Below are positions 1-6,772 of a stretch of 9,612 bases of DNA, one piece after another (position 1 is the stretch's first letter; each line of letters starts with the position of its first letter). Made by a program: the position numbers and the translations under genes. A model generated the notes under the pieces. That model made no database searches, was not told where the DNA came from, and was given only the letters and a program-made list of their open reading frames with translations. Origin of the DNA: Gemmatimonadota bacterium (GTDB lineage Bacteria; Gemmatimonadota; Gemmatimonadetes; Gemmatimonadales; Gemmatimonadaceae); contig CANGXK010000071.1 in the NCBI GenBank assembly GCA_947457715.1, positions 1 through 9,612 of the forward strand, read 5' to 3'.

Positions 1-767
1 ACTTCTTCTCCACACGTGTCCAGACCGGACAGCGGTGGGGCACGCAGCAGCCGATCACGATTCGCGACAAGGAATTCGGCGCGGTGCGCTTGCGGGCCTT
101 CGGCATGTACGCGTTCCGTGTCTCCGATCCGGCGGTGTTCCAGGCCAAGGTCGGCGCCACCGACGCCGTGTATACGGTGGCTCAGCTCGACCCAGCGCTG
201 CGCAATGCGATCATGACCGGCTTCACCGCCGCCTTCGCCACTGCGCAGGTGCCGTTCCTCGACATGGCGGCGAATCAGGGGGAGCTCGCCACGCAGATTG
301 CGGCCGCCGTCCAGCCGGCGTTCGAGCAACTCGGGCTCACACTCGAGTCGTTCACGGTCGAGAACCTGTCGCTCCCGGACGAACTGCAGAAGCGTCTCGA
401 CGAGCGGATCTCGATGAACATCATCGGGGACATGCGCACGTACACGCAGTTTCAGGCGGCGCAGTCGATCCCGATTGCGGCCGGTAACCAAGGTGGCATG
501 GCGGGACTGGCCGCCGGCATCGGTGCTGGCGTCGGACTCGGTGGCATCGTGAGCGATGCGATGCGCGGGGCCACGGGAACCCCGGCGCCGTCTGCCCCGA
601 ACAGTGCGGCGATCGGTGCCGGTGCGGCCGCTGGTGCGGCCGCTGGTGCGGCCGGCGCGGCTGCAGGGGACGCGACGTCCGGCGAGAGCAAGTTCTGCAT
701 GAATTGCGGGGCGAAGCTGCCGGCCGCCGCCAAGTTCTGCTCGTCCTGCGGCGCGCCGCAGGGCTGA
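1..767 (+). CDS. SPFH-domain protein with C-terminal zinc ribbon (5' truncated)
   Basis: The reading frame is open from base 3, the first complete codon, so the true start lies upstream; the GTG at 84 is internal. The visible part begins with FFSTRVQTGQRWGT, typical of the middle of the SPFH/band-7 group that includes Bacillus subtilis YdjI, a membrane partner of PspA. The rest of the SPFH fold and its helical region follow to about base 470. Then comes a Gly/Ala-rich linker (about 480-680) with a short tandem repeat, and a terminal zinc ribbon with Cys codons at 696, 705, 738 and 747 in two C-x2-C pairs. SPFH proteins form oligomeric membrane-associated scaffolds. Some databases label this family 'virion core protein', which is misleading. 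It leads the string of polyamine-type genes, and speD follows after 41 nt. The family call is confident; the role here is inferred from neighbours. Confidence 0.85.
   Translation, partial: FFSTRVQTGQRWGTQQPITIRDKEFGAVRLRAFGMYAFRVSDPAVFQAKVGATDAVYTVAQLDPALRNAIMTGFTAAFATAQVPFLDMAANQGELATQIAAAVQPAFEQLGLTLESFTVENLSLPDELQKRLDERISMNIIGDMRTYTQFQAAQSIPIAAGNQGGMAGLAAGIGAGVGLGGIVSDAMRGATGTPAPSAPNSAAIGAGAAAGAAAGAAGAAAGDATSGESKFCMNCGAKLPAAAKFCSSCGAPQG
621..656 (+). repeat. Three 12-bp tandem repeats in the SPFH linker
   Basis: The unit GGTGCGGCCGCT occurs at 621-632 and 633-644, and a third copy with a changed end lies at 645-656. Each unit encodes Gly-Ala-Ala-Ala, so copy changes stay in frame and only lengthen the flexible linker between the SPFH part and the zinc ribbon. 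Slippage here would give strain-to-strain length variation. Confidence 0.8.
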
Positions 768-808
768 CGCGGCGCACGCCCATTATCACGCCCATTTCCG
801 CGCATCGC

Positions 809-1213
809 GTGCTGCCGTCGGTGCATCACACCGGCCGTGAATGGATCGTCGAGGCGTACGGGTGTGATCCCGTGCGCCTTGCCGATCCGGCAGCGCTGCG
901 CGCGCTCTTCGACGCCATCGTGCACGGGCTGTCGCTGCATCCGGTGGGCGACGCCCTGTGGCATCAGTTTCCGGCACCCGGCGGCATCACGGGGATGCTC
1001 ATGCTGGCCGAGTCGCATCTCACGGTGCACACGTTCCCCGAGCATGCGTCGGCGTGCCTCAACCTGTTCTGCTGCACGCCACGCGCGGCCTGGGACTGGA
1101 ACGGGCGGCTGGCCGCATTGCTTGGCGCACAGACGGTCGGCGTGCGTGAGCTCGCGCGCGAGTATGCCGACCTGCCGATGGTGGCGCCGGCCATCGGTGA
1201 GGCCGTCCGGTGA
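809..1213 (+). CDS. speD: S-adenosylmethionine decarboxylase proenzyme (SpeD-like)
   Basis: This is a pyruvoyl-dependent AdoMet decarboxylase of the short prokaryotic type. It makes decarboxylated AdoMet, the aminopropyl donor, in the cytoplasm. From the GTG at 809 it has 134 aa, close to the 120-130 aa of short bacterial SpeD. The core ESHLTVHTFPE matches the processing site: cleavage is expected between Glu68 and Ser69 (codons 1010 and 1013), Ser69 becoming the pyruvoyl group. His74 and Cys89 sit at the spacing of Thermotoga His68 and Cys83, so all three key residues are present and the enzyme should be active. An ATG at 704 is in frame, but it would overlap the SPFH gene by 64 nt and add a low-complexity Arg-rich leader; GTG 821 is also possible. 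No clear Shine-Dalgarno site precedes 809, so the start is uncertain. The stop overlaps the next start by 4 nt. The family call is very sure. Confidence 0.9.
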   Translation: MLPSVHHTGREWIVEAYGCDPVRLADPAALRALFDAIVHGLSLHPVGDALWHQFPAPGGITGMLMLAESHLTVHTFPEHASACLNLFCCTPRAAWDWNGRLAALLGAQTVGVRELAREYADLPMVAPAIGEAVR

Positions 1214-1854
1214 CCGTTCCGCCGCCGCATGGCGTGGCCTGCCCGAACTGTGGTGCGCCGGTGCGTTTCCTGTGGGCGCAGGCGGTGCAGACCACCTGCG
1301 CCTACTGCCGGTCGGTGTTGGTGCGTCGCGATCTCGACCTCGCCACGCTCGGACAGCAGGCCGATTTCCCCGCCACCGGCTCGCCGATCCAGATCGGCAC
1401 CGAGGGACAGTGGCACGACCAGCGGTTCGTCGTGGTCGGACGGATCGCCTACGGCTGGGCGCGTGGCAAATGGAACGAGTGGCACTGTGTGCTCAACGAC
1501 GGCACCAGTGCGTGGCTCTCGGATGCACAGCTCGAATACGCCATGACGATCGCCGCGCCGGCAGACTTTCAGGTGCCCGCCGTGATGACCGTCAGGGTGG
1601 GGGAATCGTACTTCTGGAACGACACGCCGTACGAAGTGGCCAGCATCACCGAGGCGCGCTATCTGGGCACCGAAGGCGACTTGCCGTTCACGACGTGGGA
1701 GAAGTCGGCCTGTCTGTTCGTCGACCTGCTCAACGCGCATCACGGACTCGCCACGATTGACGGCTCGGAAGCGCCGCCCATGCTGTTTCTCGGCGAATTT
1801 GTGAACTTCGACGACCTCCGCTTGACCAATCTGCGGGAGTTCGAGGGATGGTAG
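1210..1854 (+). CDS. Zinc-ribbon DUF4178 protein
   Basis: This 214-aa soluble protein has no signal peptide or membrane segment. Residues 11-33 form a zinc ribbon with Cys11, Cys14, Cys30 and Cys33. Residues from about 60 to 195 match the DUF4178 pattern, with conserved Trp/Gly/Tyr positions in strands such as FVVVGRIAYGW, WNEWHCVL and GTSAWLSD. The function of DUF4178 is not established; the small beta-rich repeats look like a binding or scaffold domain rather than an enzyme. It starts at a GTG whose last bases form the speD stop codon (GTGA overlap), implying translational coupling. Its stop overlaps the next gene by 7 nt. The neighbouring gene has the same zinc ribbon plus DUF4178 layout, so the two are probably duplicates that now form soluble and membrane-bound partners. 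The domain call is confident; the role is unknown. Confidence 0.82.
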   Translation: MTVPPPHGVACPNCGAPVRFLWAQAVQTTCAYCRSVLVRRDLDLATLGQQADFPATGSPIQIGTEGQWHDQRFVVVGRIAYGWARGKWNEWHCVLNDGTSAWLSDAQLEYAMTIAAPADFQVPAVMTVRVGESYFWNDTPYEVASITEARYLGTEGDLPFTTWEKSACLFVDLLNAHHGLATIDGSEAPPMLFLGEFVNFDDLRLTNLREFEGW

Positions 1855-3164
1855 CGCCGTTCGAGACGCCAGCGGCGCGCGTGCCCAAGGCCGCCGGATT
1901 CAACTGTCCCTCGTGCGGCGCGGCCATCGAGCTGCACGCGCAGGGATGGGCGGTGACCGTCGTGTGCGGCGCCTGCGGAGCACAGCTCGACGCCACCGAC
2001 GAGAACCTGAAGATCCTGCAGTACGGCGAGCAGGTCACCGCCAAGCCGCGCATTCCGCTCGGCACGCGCGGCACCTGGAAGGGCGCGCCGTGGGATGTCA
2101 TCGGCTTTCAGGTGGTCACCATCAGCGTCGAGGGGACCGACTACTCGTGGACCGAGTACGTCTGCTTCAATCCGTATCGGGGCTTCCTGTATCTCTCGGA
2201 GTACGAGGGGCACTGGAACGTCATCGAGAAGCTGCGCCGCCGTCCGGAGCGCGAGCAGGGCGGCGCACACCCCAGTGTCGAGTTGAACGACACCACGTAC
2301 AAGCACTTTCAGACCGCCACCGCGTACACCACCACCGCATTGGGCGAGTTCCCATGGGAGCTGCGCGTGGGCGACCATGTGGTGAGCCGGGACTTCGTGG
2401 CACCGCCGTACCTCCTGAGCGCCGAGACGTCGGGGAACGAGGTCACTTGGTCGCTGGGCACGTACACGCCGCCCGACGTGATTCAGAGGGCGTTCGGACT
2501 CACCAAGCCGCTGCTGCAGCCGATTGGCGTATTCGCAAATCAGCCCAATCCCCACGCCGATCTGCCGAAGCGCATGTTCGGACGATTCGGGATTGCGCTG
2601 ATGGCGCTGGTGCTGATGCTCGTGCTGAACGTCACGATGGCGGGCAATCGGACCGTCTTTGAACGCGCGTTCTCGTTCACCCGCGCCGAAGAACCGCAGG
2701 CCACCGTGACCGAGCCGTTCGAACTCGATGGACGAACATCCAGTGTGGCGATCGACCTCGAGTCCGACCTCGACAACGACTGGATCTTCTTCGTGCTGTC
2801 GCTGATCAACGAGAGCACCGGGGAGACCCGTGAAGTCACGCGGCAGCTGAGCTACTTCCACGGGGCCGACAGTGACGGCTCCTGGACCGAAGGCGATAAG
2901 CGCGAGTCGCTGCGGATCGCGTCGGTACCGGCAGGCCGGTACTTTCTGCGCGTGCAAACCGAAGGGGGCGAGCCCGGCAAATCGGCGGCGTCGTATACGC
3001 TACGTGTACGTCGGGACGTACCGCACTATCTGTTCTACGGGCTCGCCGTTCTGGCGCTCCTGCTGCCCGCCGTGATGGCGATCTTTCCGTCGGCCAGCTT
3101 CGAGGGTCGACGCTGGGCCGAGAGCGATCACGCGCCGACAGGGAGCAGTGATGAAGAAGACTGA
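1848..3164 (+). CDS. Membrane-anchored zinc-ribbon DUF4178 protein
   Basis: This is a 438-aa protein in four parts. Residues 20-43 are a zinc ribbon (Cys20, Cys23, Cys40, Cys43). Residues about 66-200 are a DUF4178 region (e.g. WDVIGFQVVTISVEG, YSWTEYVCFNP). A first membrane helix lies at about 248-266. A polar, strand-rich stretch of about 120 residues (about 275-390) follows, ending in PAGRYFLRVQTEGG and SYTLRVRRDV like a beta-sandwich. A second helix lies at about 394-415, before a short charged tail. With the zinc ribbon and DUF4178 in the cytoplasm, the beta domain would face the periplasm, so the protein could link events on both sides of the membrane. The ATG at 1848 overlaps the previous stop, with GGGAG at 1835-1839 as ribosome site. 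Its function is not known; the topology is my inference from hydrophobicity read by eye. Confidence 0.82.
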   Translation: MVAPFETPAARVPKAAGFNCPSCGAAIELHAQGWAVTVVCGACGAQLDATDENLKILQYGEQVTAKPRIPLGTRGTWKGAPWDVIGFQVVTISVEGTDYSWTEYVCFNPYRGFLYLSEYEGHWNVIEKLRRRPEREQGGAHPSVELNDTTYKHFQTATAYTTTALGEFPWELRVGDHVVSRDFVAPPYLLSAETSGNEVTWSLGTYTPPDVIQRAFGLTKPLLQPIGVFANQPNPHADLPKRMFGRFGIALMALVLMLVLNVTMAGNRTVFERAFSFTRAEEPQATVTEPFELDGRTSSVAIDLESDLDNDWIFFVLSLINESTGETREVTRQLSYFHGADSDGSWTEGDKRESLRIASVPAGRYFLRVQTEGGEPGKSAASYTLRVRRDVPHYLFYGLAVLALLLPAVMAIFPSASFEGRRWAESDHAPTGSSDEED

Positions 3165-3170
3165 GGTGCG

Positions 3171-3359
3171 ATGATGGGTACCCGTCTCTACACTCTCTGG
3201 GCAGTGGCAGTGATCGCGCTGCTCGGGACGGCGCAGTATCGCGGCTGGAGTCTCACGCGCGCGAACGAGTCGCGCAACAATCCCCGGTCGGTCCGCGACA
3301 ATCCCGGCGCGTACCGTTCCTCGTACTACATCCCGGGGCGCACGCTCCGCGGCAAATGA
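3171..3359 (+). CDS. Small single-span membrane protein, unknown function
   Basis: This 62-aa protein has one hydrophobic segment (about residues 5-22, LYTLWAVAVIALLGTAQ) and then a polar, Arg/Asn/Tyr-rich tail with RSVRDNPGAYRSSYYIPG and a basic end. There are two adjacent ATGs (3171 and 3174). GAGGTG at 3163-3168 serves as the ribosome site and spaces better to the second, so the true length may be 61 aa. It lies 6 nt after the DUF4178 membrane protein and 10 nt before the DUF350 gene, in the same operon. That packing and the good ribosome site are the main support for its being real. I recognise no named family. It may be a small subunit of a membrane complex with the DUF350 and DUF4178 proteins, but that is inference. 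Confidence 0.7.
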   Translation: MMGTRLYTLWAVAVIALLGTAQYRGWSLTRANESRNNPRSVRDNPGAYRSSYYIPGRTLRGK

Positions 3360-3369
3360 GGATCTCGTG

Positions 3370-3579
3370 ATGGATCAGTTCCTTCAGAACGTGCTCAATT
3401 CCGGCGCCTTCGCGCTCATCGGCGTCGTGATGTTCATCCTCGCCTTCGTCATCATCGACCTGCTCACGCCCGGTAAGCTCTGGGATGAGATCGGCGTGAA
3501 GAAGAACACGGCGGCGGCCATTCTCATGGGCTCCGTCGCAATCGCCCTCGGCATCATCGTCGCTGCCGCTATTCACTAG
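3370..3579 (+). CDS. DUF350 small membrane protein
   Basis: This 69-aa protein has two membrane helices (about residues 12-32 and 47-68) joined by the conserved DUF350 linker DLLTPGKLWDEI. Escherichia coli YjfL has two such units and four helices; this protein carries only one and would probably act as a dimer or higher oligomer. DUF350 genes are known to sit beside SPFH, PspA, polyamine-type and ATP-grasp genes, but their molecular role is unsettled. The ATG at 3370 was chosen over GTG 3367 because GAGG at 3358-3361 is 8 nt upstream. The stop codon shares its last base with the start of the aminopropyltransferase gene, so the two are likely made together and may work together in the membrane. 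Confidence 0.85.
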   Translation: MDQFLQNVLNSGAFALIGVVMFILAFVIIDLLTPGKLWDEIGVKKNTAAAILMGSVAIALGIIVAAAIH

Positions 3580-5075
3580 TGTCGCTCGCGCTGTTCATTT
3601 CGGTTTGTCTGATCGCCGCCTGTGGGCTCATCTATGAGCTCGTCGCCGGCGCCCTCGCGTCGTACCTGCTCGGCGACAGTGTCACGCAATTCTCGACCGT
3701 CATCGGCACCTATCTCTTCGCCATGGGGATCGGCAGCTACCTCTCGCGCTTCGTCGTGCGCGGGGTCGTCACGCGATTCGTGCTGGTGGAGATGCTCGTG
3801 GGCGTGGTCGGTGGGCTGTCGTCGCTGATCCTGTTCCTCGCCTTTGCGTATACCGAGGCGTTCCGTCCCACGCTGTACGGCATCGTGTTGCTCATCGGCG
3901 TGCTCGTGGGGCTCGAGATTCCGCTGCTGATGCGCATTCTGCAGGATCGCTTCAGCTTCAAGGATGTCGTCGCCAACGTGCTCACGTTCGACTACATCGG
4001 CGCACTGTTTGCCTCGCTGCTCTTCCCGCTGCTGTTGGTGCCGCGCCTCGGCCTCGTGCGTTCGGCCCTGCTGTTCGGCGTGATCAACGTGATGGTCGGG
4101 CTCTGGAGCACGTGGCTATTCCGCGATGTGTTGCCGCGCAAGAATGCGCTCCGCGTTGGTGGTGTGCTCGCGCTCCTCGTGCTCGGTGCCGGTCTCTGGA
4201 AGGGGCAGCGCATCACGACGCTGGCCGAGGAGGGCATGTATGCCGACCCGATCATCCTGGCGAAGGACACGCGCTACCAGCGCATCGTGCTCACCAGCTG
4301 GAAGGATGACCTGCGGCTGTATCTGAACGGGCACCTGCAGTTCGCCTCGCGCGACGAGTACCGCTATCACGAAGCGCTGGTGCACCCCGGACTCTCTGCG
4401 GCCACGGCGCGCGGGCGCGTGCTCGTGCTTGGCGGTGGGGACGGACTCGCCGTGCGGGAGATTCTCAAGTATCCCGACGTGCAGCAGATCACGCTGGTCG
4501 ATCTCGACGAAGGGATGACGGCGCTGTTTCAGCAGCATCCGCGGCTCACCGGGCTGAACGCCGGGTCGCTCACCGACGCGCGCGTGAAGGTCGTGAACGC
4601 CGACGCCTTCACTTGGTTGGACAGTTCCGCCGTGCAGTTCGACTTCGTGGTGATCGACTTCCCCGATCCCTCGAACTATCACGTGGGCAAGCTGTACACG
4701 AGTGCCTTCTATCGGCTCGTGAAGCAGCACATCGCGCCGGGTGGTTTTCTGGTGGTGCAGAGCACGTCGCCGATGTTCGCGCGACAGTCGTTCTGGAGCA
4801 TCGTGACCACGCTCGAGGGCGCCGGGCTGCGCACCTGGCCGTATCACGTGTACGTGCCGAGCTTCGGCGAGTGGGGCTTCGTGATCGCGGGGCTCAGCAG
4901 CTACGCGCCGCCGGCCACGTTGCCCGAAGGACTCCGCTATCTCACCGCGTCCACGGTGCCGGCGCTGTTCGACTTTCCCGCCGACATGCAGCGCGTCCCG
5001 GCGTTGGCCAACCGGCTCAACGATCAGGTGCTCGTACGCTACTACGAGCATGAGTTCGACGCGATCAACCGGTGA
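3579..5075 (+). CDS. speE: Membrane-fused polyamine aminopropyltransferase (spermidine synthase-like)
   Basis: This 498-aa protein has an N-terminal membrane part (about residues 1-207) with seven likely helices, opening with the family-typical GLIYELVAGALASYLLGDSV, and a C-terminal spermidine-synthase-like Rossmann domain (about 225-470). Visible motifs are GGGDG at 285-289 (nucleotide binding), VDLDEG around 308 (ribose-binding acid), the Asp after NA at about 338, and DFPDP at 360-364. Asp360 and Asp363 align with the two catalytic/gate aspartates of SpeE enzymes. It should transfer an aminopropyl group from decarboxylated AdoMet, supplied by the SpeD of the same operon, to an amine on the cytoplasmic side. 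The acceptor is unknown: a polyamine, a lipid or a protein are all possible. The GTG start overlaps the DUF350 stop by one base. The symbol is by domain homology; ordinary SpeE has about 280-300 aa and no membrane part. Confidence 0.87.
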   Translation: MSLALFISVCLIAACGLIYELVAGALASYLLGDSVTQFSTVIGTYLFAMGIGSYLSRFVVRGVVTRFVLVEMLVGVVGGLSSLILFLAFAYTEAFRPTLYGIVLLIGVLVGLEIPLLMRILQDRFSFKDVVANVLTFDYIGALFASLLFPLLLVPRLGLVRSALLFGVINVMVGLWSTWLFRDVLPRKNALRVGGVLALLVLGAGLWKGQRITTLAEEGMYADPIILAKDTRYQRIVLTSWKDDLRLYLNGHLQFASRDEYRYHEALVHPGLSAATARGRVLVLGGGDGLAVREILKYPDVQQITLVDLDEGMTALFQQHPRLTGLNAGSLTDARVKVVNADAFTWLDSSAVQFDFVVIDFPDPSNYHVGKLYTSAFYRLVKQHIAPGGFLVVQSTSPMFARQSFWSIVTTLEGAGLRTWPYHVYVPSFGEWGFVIAGLSSYAPPATLPEGLRYLTASTVPALFDFPADMQRVPALANRLNDQVLVRYYEHEFDAINR

Positions 5076-5099
5076 AGGCGCTCCAGTGAAGGCGCTCCG
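5072..5099 (+). repeat. 14-bp tandem duplication at the speE / oxidase junction
   Basis: Two adjacent 14-bp copies (5072-5085 and 5086-5099) differ only in the last base. The first copy contains the stop codon of the aminopropyltransferase gene. Each copy starts with GTGA, and a third GTGA follows at 5100, so minimal GTG-to-TGA frames run 5072-5089, 5086-5103 and 5100-5117, each overlapping the next by 4 nt and the last reaching over the oxidase ATG at 5114. It may be a plain duplication of an overlap-type junction, or it may pass ribosomes on to the oxidase gene. Confidence 0.7.
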
Positions 5100-5113
5100 G
5101 TGAGCGTCGATCG

Positions 5114-6745
5114 ATGACCACGTCGCGCCGCGAGTTCGTCCGCGCCTTGGGCGCCCTCGCGGCGGCTCCGGCGTTGCTCGGGCTCACGCCCAAAGGGCGC
5201 GTGATCGGTGGTGGCTTCGTGCCCGACGGCAGCGCCGACGGACATCTGCTGCGCGACGGCACTGCGCGCGATCGATTGCGGGCGAGCACGACGCGTCGGG
5301 TGGCACGTCGGGTGAAGGTCGCGATCGTGGGTGGCGGCATGGGCGGCCTCTCCGCCGCGTGGCGACTCGATGCGCTCGGGATGCACGACTGGACGTTGCT
5401 GGAAATGGACGCGCGCACCGGGGGCAATGCGCGGTCGGCCGACTATCGCGGGCAGCGTGCGCCGTGGGGCGCCCACTACGTGCCGGTGCCGTCGGTCGAT
5501 GCCGTCTACGTGCGGCAGCTGTTCCGCGAGCTTGGCGTGCTGAGCGCCGACGGCACGTGGGATGAGCGCGTGCTCTGTCACACGCCACAGGAACGCATCT
5601 GGCAGCATGGACGCTGGCACGAAGGGCTCGAGCCCGTCGACGCCATCTCGCCTGCGCACCGTGAGCAGTTCCGTCGGTTCGAGGAGCAGATCGGGGAGTG
5701 GCGCGCATCGGGCATGTTTCGCGTCCCGAGCGCGCAGGGGCACGCGCAGCGCATCGTGGCGCAGCGGGCTGGCGGCAACGCGGCGAAGCTCGCTGCGCGC
5801 GTCGCGTCGCTCGATGGCATGACGGCGCTGGACTGGATGACGCGCGAGGGCTTCGATGCGCCCGCGCTACGCTGGTGGGTGGAGTACGGCACGCGCGACG
5901 ACTACGGTGCCTCGCTCAGCCAAGCGAGTGCGTGGGCGGCGGTGCACTACTTCGCCGGCCGAGAGGCCGACGAACAGGGGCCGTTGACCTGGCCGGAAGG
6001 GAACGACTGGATCGTCCAGCAGCTCACGGCGCGGTTGTCGGCCCGCCGTCACCCCGACGGTCGCCCCCGCATCGCGACCGGCGCCCCGGTGTGGCAGCTC
6101 ACGCGCGCGGGCGCGCGCTGGATCGTCGAGACGCCGGGTGAGCGCATCACGGCCGATGCGGTGATCTGGTGTGCGCCGCTGTTCGTCTTGCCGCACGTGT
6201 GCGACCGTGTTACGCTGCCCGTGACGCACGAGTACGCGCCGTGGGTCGTGGCCAACATCGTCGTCGATCGCCCCCCGGCATCGTCAGGAGCCGAACTGGC
6301 GTGGGACAACGTGATCTACGGCAGCCGCTCACTCGGCTACGTGAACGCGGCGCACCAGGGACTCGGCACGCCGCCCGATCGCACCGTCTGGACGTGGTAT
6401 CACGCCGTGGTCGACCGCCCGGCGCGTGATGCACGCCGTTGGATGCAGCAGCGCGCGTGGACGTCCTGGCGCGACGAGATCCTCGCCGACCTCTCCCGCG
6501 CGCACGGCGACATCGCCGAGTGCGTGGCGCGCATCGACATCATGCGCTGGGGACATGCGATGGCGCGCCCCACGCCCGGTGTGCTGGGACGAATCGCCGC
6601 GCTGCAATCATGGCAGCCCGCTCCACACCTGTTCGTGGCGCACGCGGATCTGAGCGGCCTCAGCCTTTTCGAGGAGGCCCAATGGCATGGCGTGCACGCC
6701 GCAGCTTCTGCCTTTTCGGCCGTTGCAGGGGGTCGTGGTACGTAG
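5114..6745 (+). CDS. Tat-exported FAD-dependent amine oxidase-like protein
   Basis: This 543-aa protein starts with a twin-arginine signal: SRREFV at residues 4-9, then an Ala/Leu-rich core to about residue 24. It is therefore probably folded with FAD in the cytoplasm and exported by Tat. After a linker, the FAD Rossmann fold opens at about 69 with VAIVGGGMGGLSAA (Gly73, Gly75, Gly78), followed by LLEMDARTGGNARS, the ribose-binding acid and Gly-Gly pattern of the flavin amine oxidase/protoporphyrinogen oxidase group. The C-terminal part LFVAHADLSGLSLFEEAQWHG fits the closing FAD-contact region. Likely chemistry is oxidation of an amine, perhaps the aminopropylated product of the upstream enzyme; the substrate is not shown by sequence. 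The ATG at 5114 follows GGTGAG (5099-5104) by 9 nt. It is the last gene of the operon, 38 nt after speE. The FAD-oxidase call is sure; the polyamine link rests on context. Confidence 0.86.
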   Translation: MTTSRREFVRALGALAAAPALLGLTPKGRVIGGGFVPDGSADGHLLRDGTARDRLRASTTRRVARRVKVAIVGGGMGGLSAAWRLDALGMHDWTLLEMDARTGGNARSADYRGQRAPWGAHYVPVPSVDAVYVRQLFRELGVLSADGTWDERVLCHTPQERIWQHGRWHEGLEPVDAISPAHREQFRRFEEQIGEWRASGMFRVPSAQGHAQRIVAQRAGGNAAKLAARVASLDGMTALDWMTREGFDAPALRWWVEYGTRDDYGASLSQASAWAAVHYFAGREADEQGPLTWPEGNDWIVQQLTARLSARRHPDGRPRIATGAPVWQLTRAGARWIVETPGERITADAVIWCAPLFVLPHVCDRVTLPVTHEYAPWVVANIVVDRPPASSGAELAWDNVIYGSRSLGYVNAAHQGLGTPPDRTVWTWYHAVVDRPARDARRWMQQRAWTSWRDEILADLSRAHGDIAECVARIDIMRWGHAMARPTPGVLGRIAALQSWQPAPHLFVAHADLSGLSLFEEAQWHGVHAAASAFSAVAGGRGT

Positions 6746-6772
6746 CGGCGGGATCGGGGAAGCGTACCACGA
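6733..6772 (+). terminator. 10-bp inverted repeat over the oxidase stop codon, possible terminator
   Basis: TCGTGGTACG at 6733-6742 and CGTACCACGA at 6763-6772 are perfect reverse complements around a 20-nt loop; the stop codon (6743-6745) is the first part of the loop. It could end or protect the 3' end of the operon transcript. No T-run follows, so it is not a classical intrinsic terminator; a DNA-binding site is the other reading. Confidence 0.4.

Noticed and set aside
1..767. Phage or virus origin suggested by the 'virion core protein' label used for this SPFH family
   Set aside because: The label is inherited; the neighbours are metabolic and membrane genes, and no phage genes are present.
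704..808. Upstream ATG start for the SpeD-like gene
   Set aside because: It would overlap the SPFH gene by 64 nt and add an Arg-rich leader that short SpeD proteins lack; GTG 809 gives the normal length. It is not fully excluded.
1740..2957. Long open frame on the - strand (about 405 codons)
   Set aside because: It lies opposite the DUF4178 membrane-protein gene, which has domain motifs and a ribosome site. The antisense translation has no recognisable domain and is the usual open complement of high-GC coding DNA.
4116..5051. Long open frame on the - strand opposite the aminopropyltransferase
   Set aside because: It is rich in His/Arg/Glu with no motif, directly antisense to a well-conserved enzyme domain.
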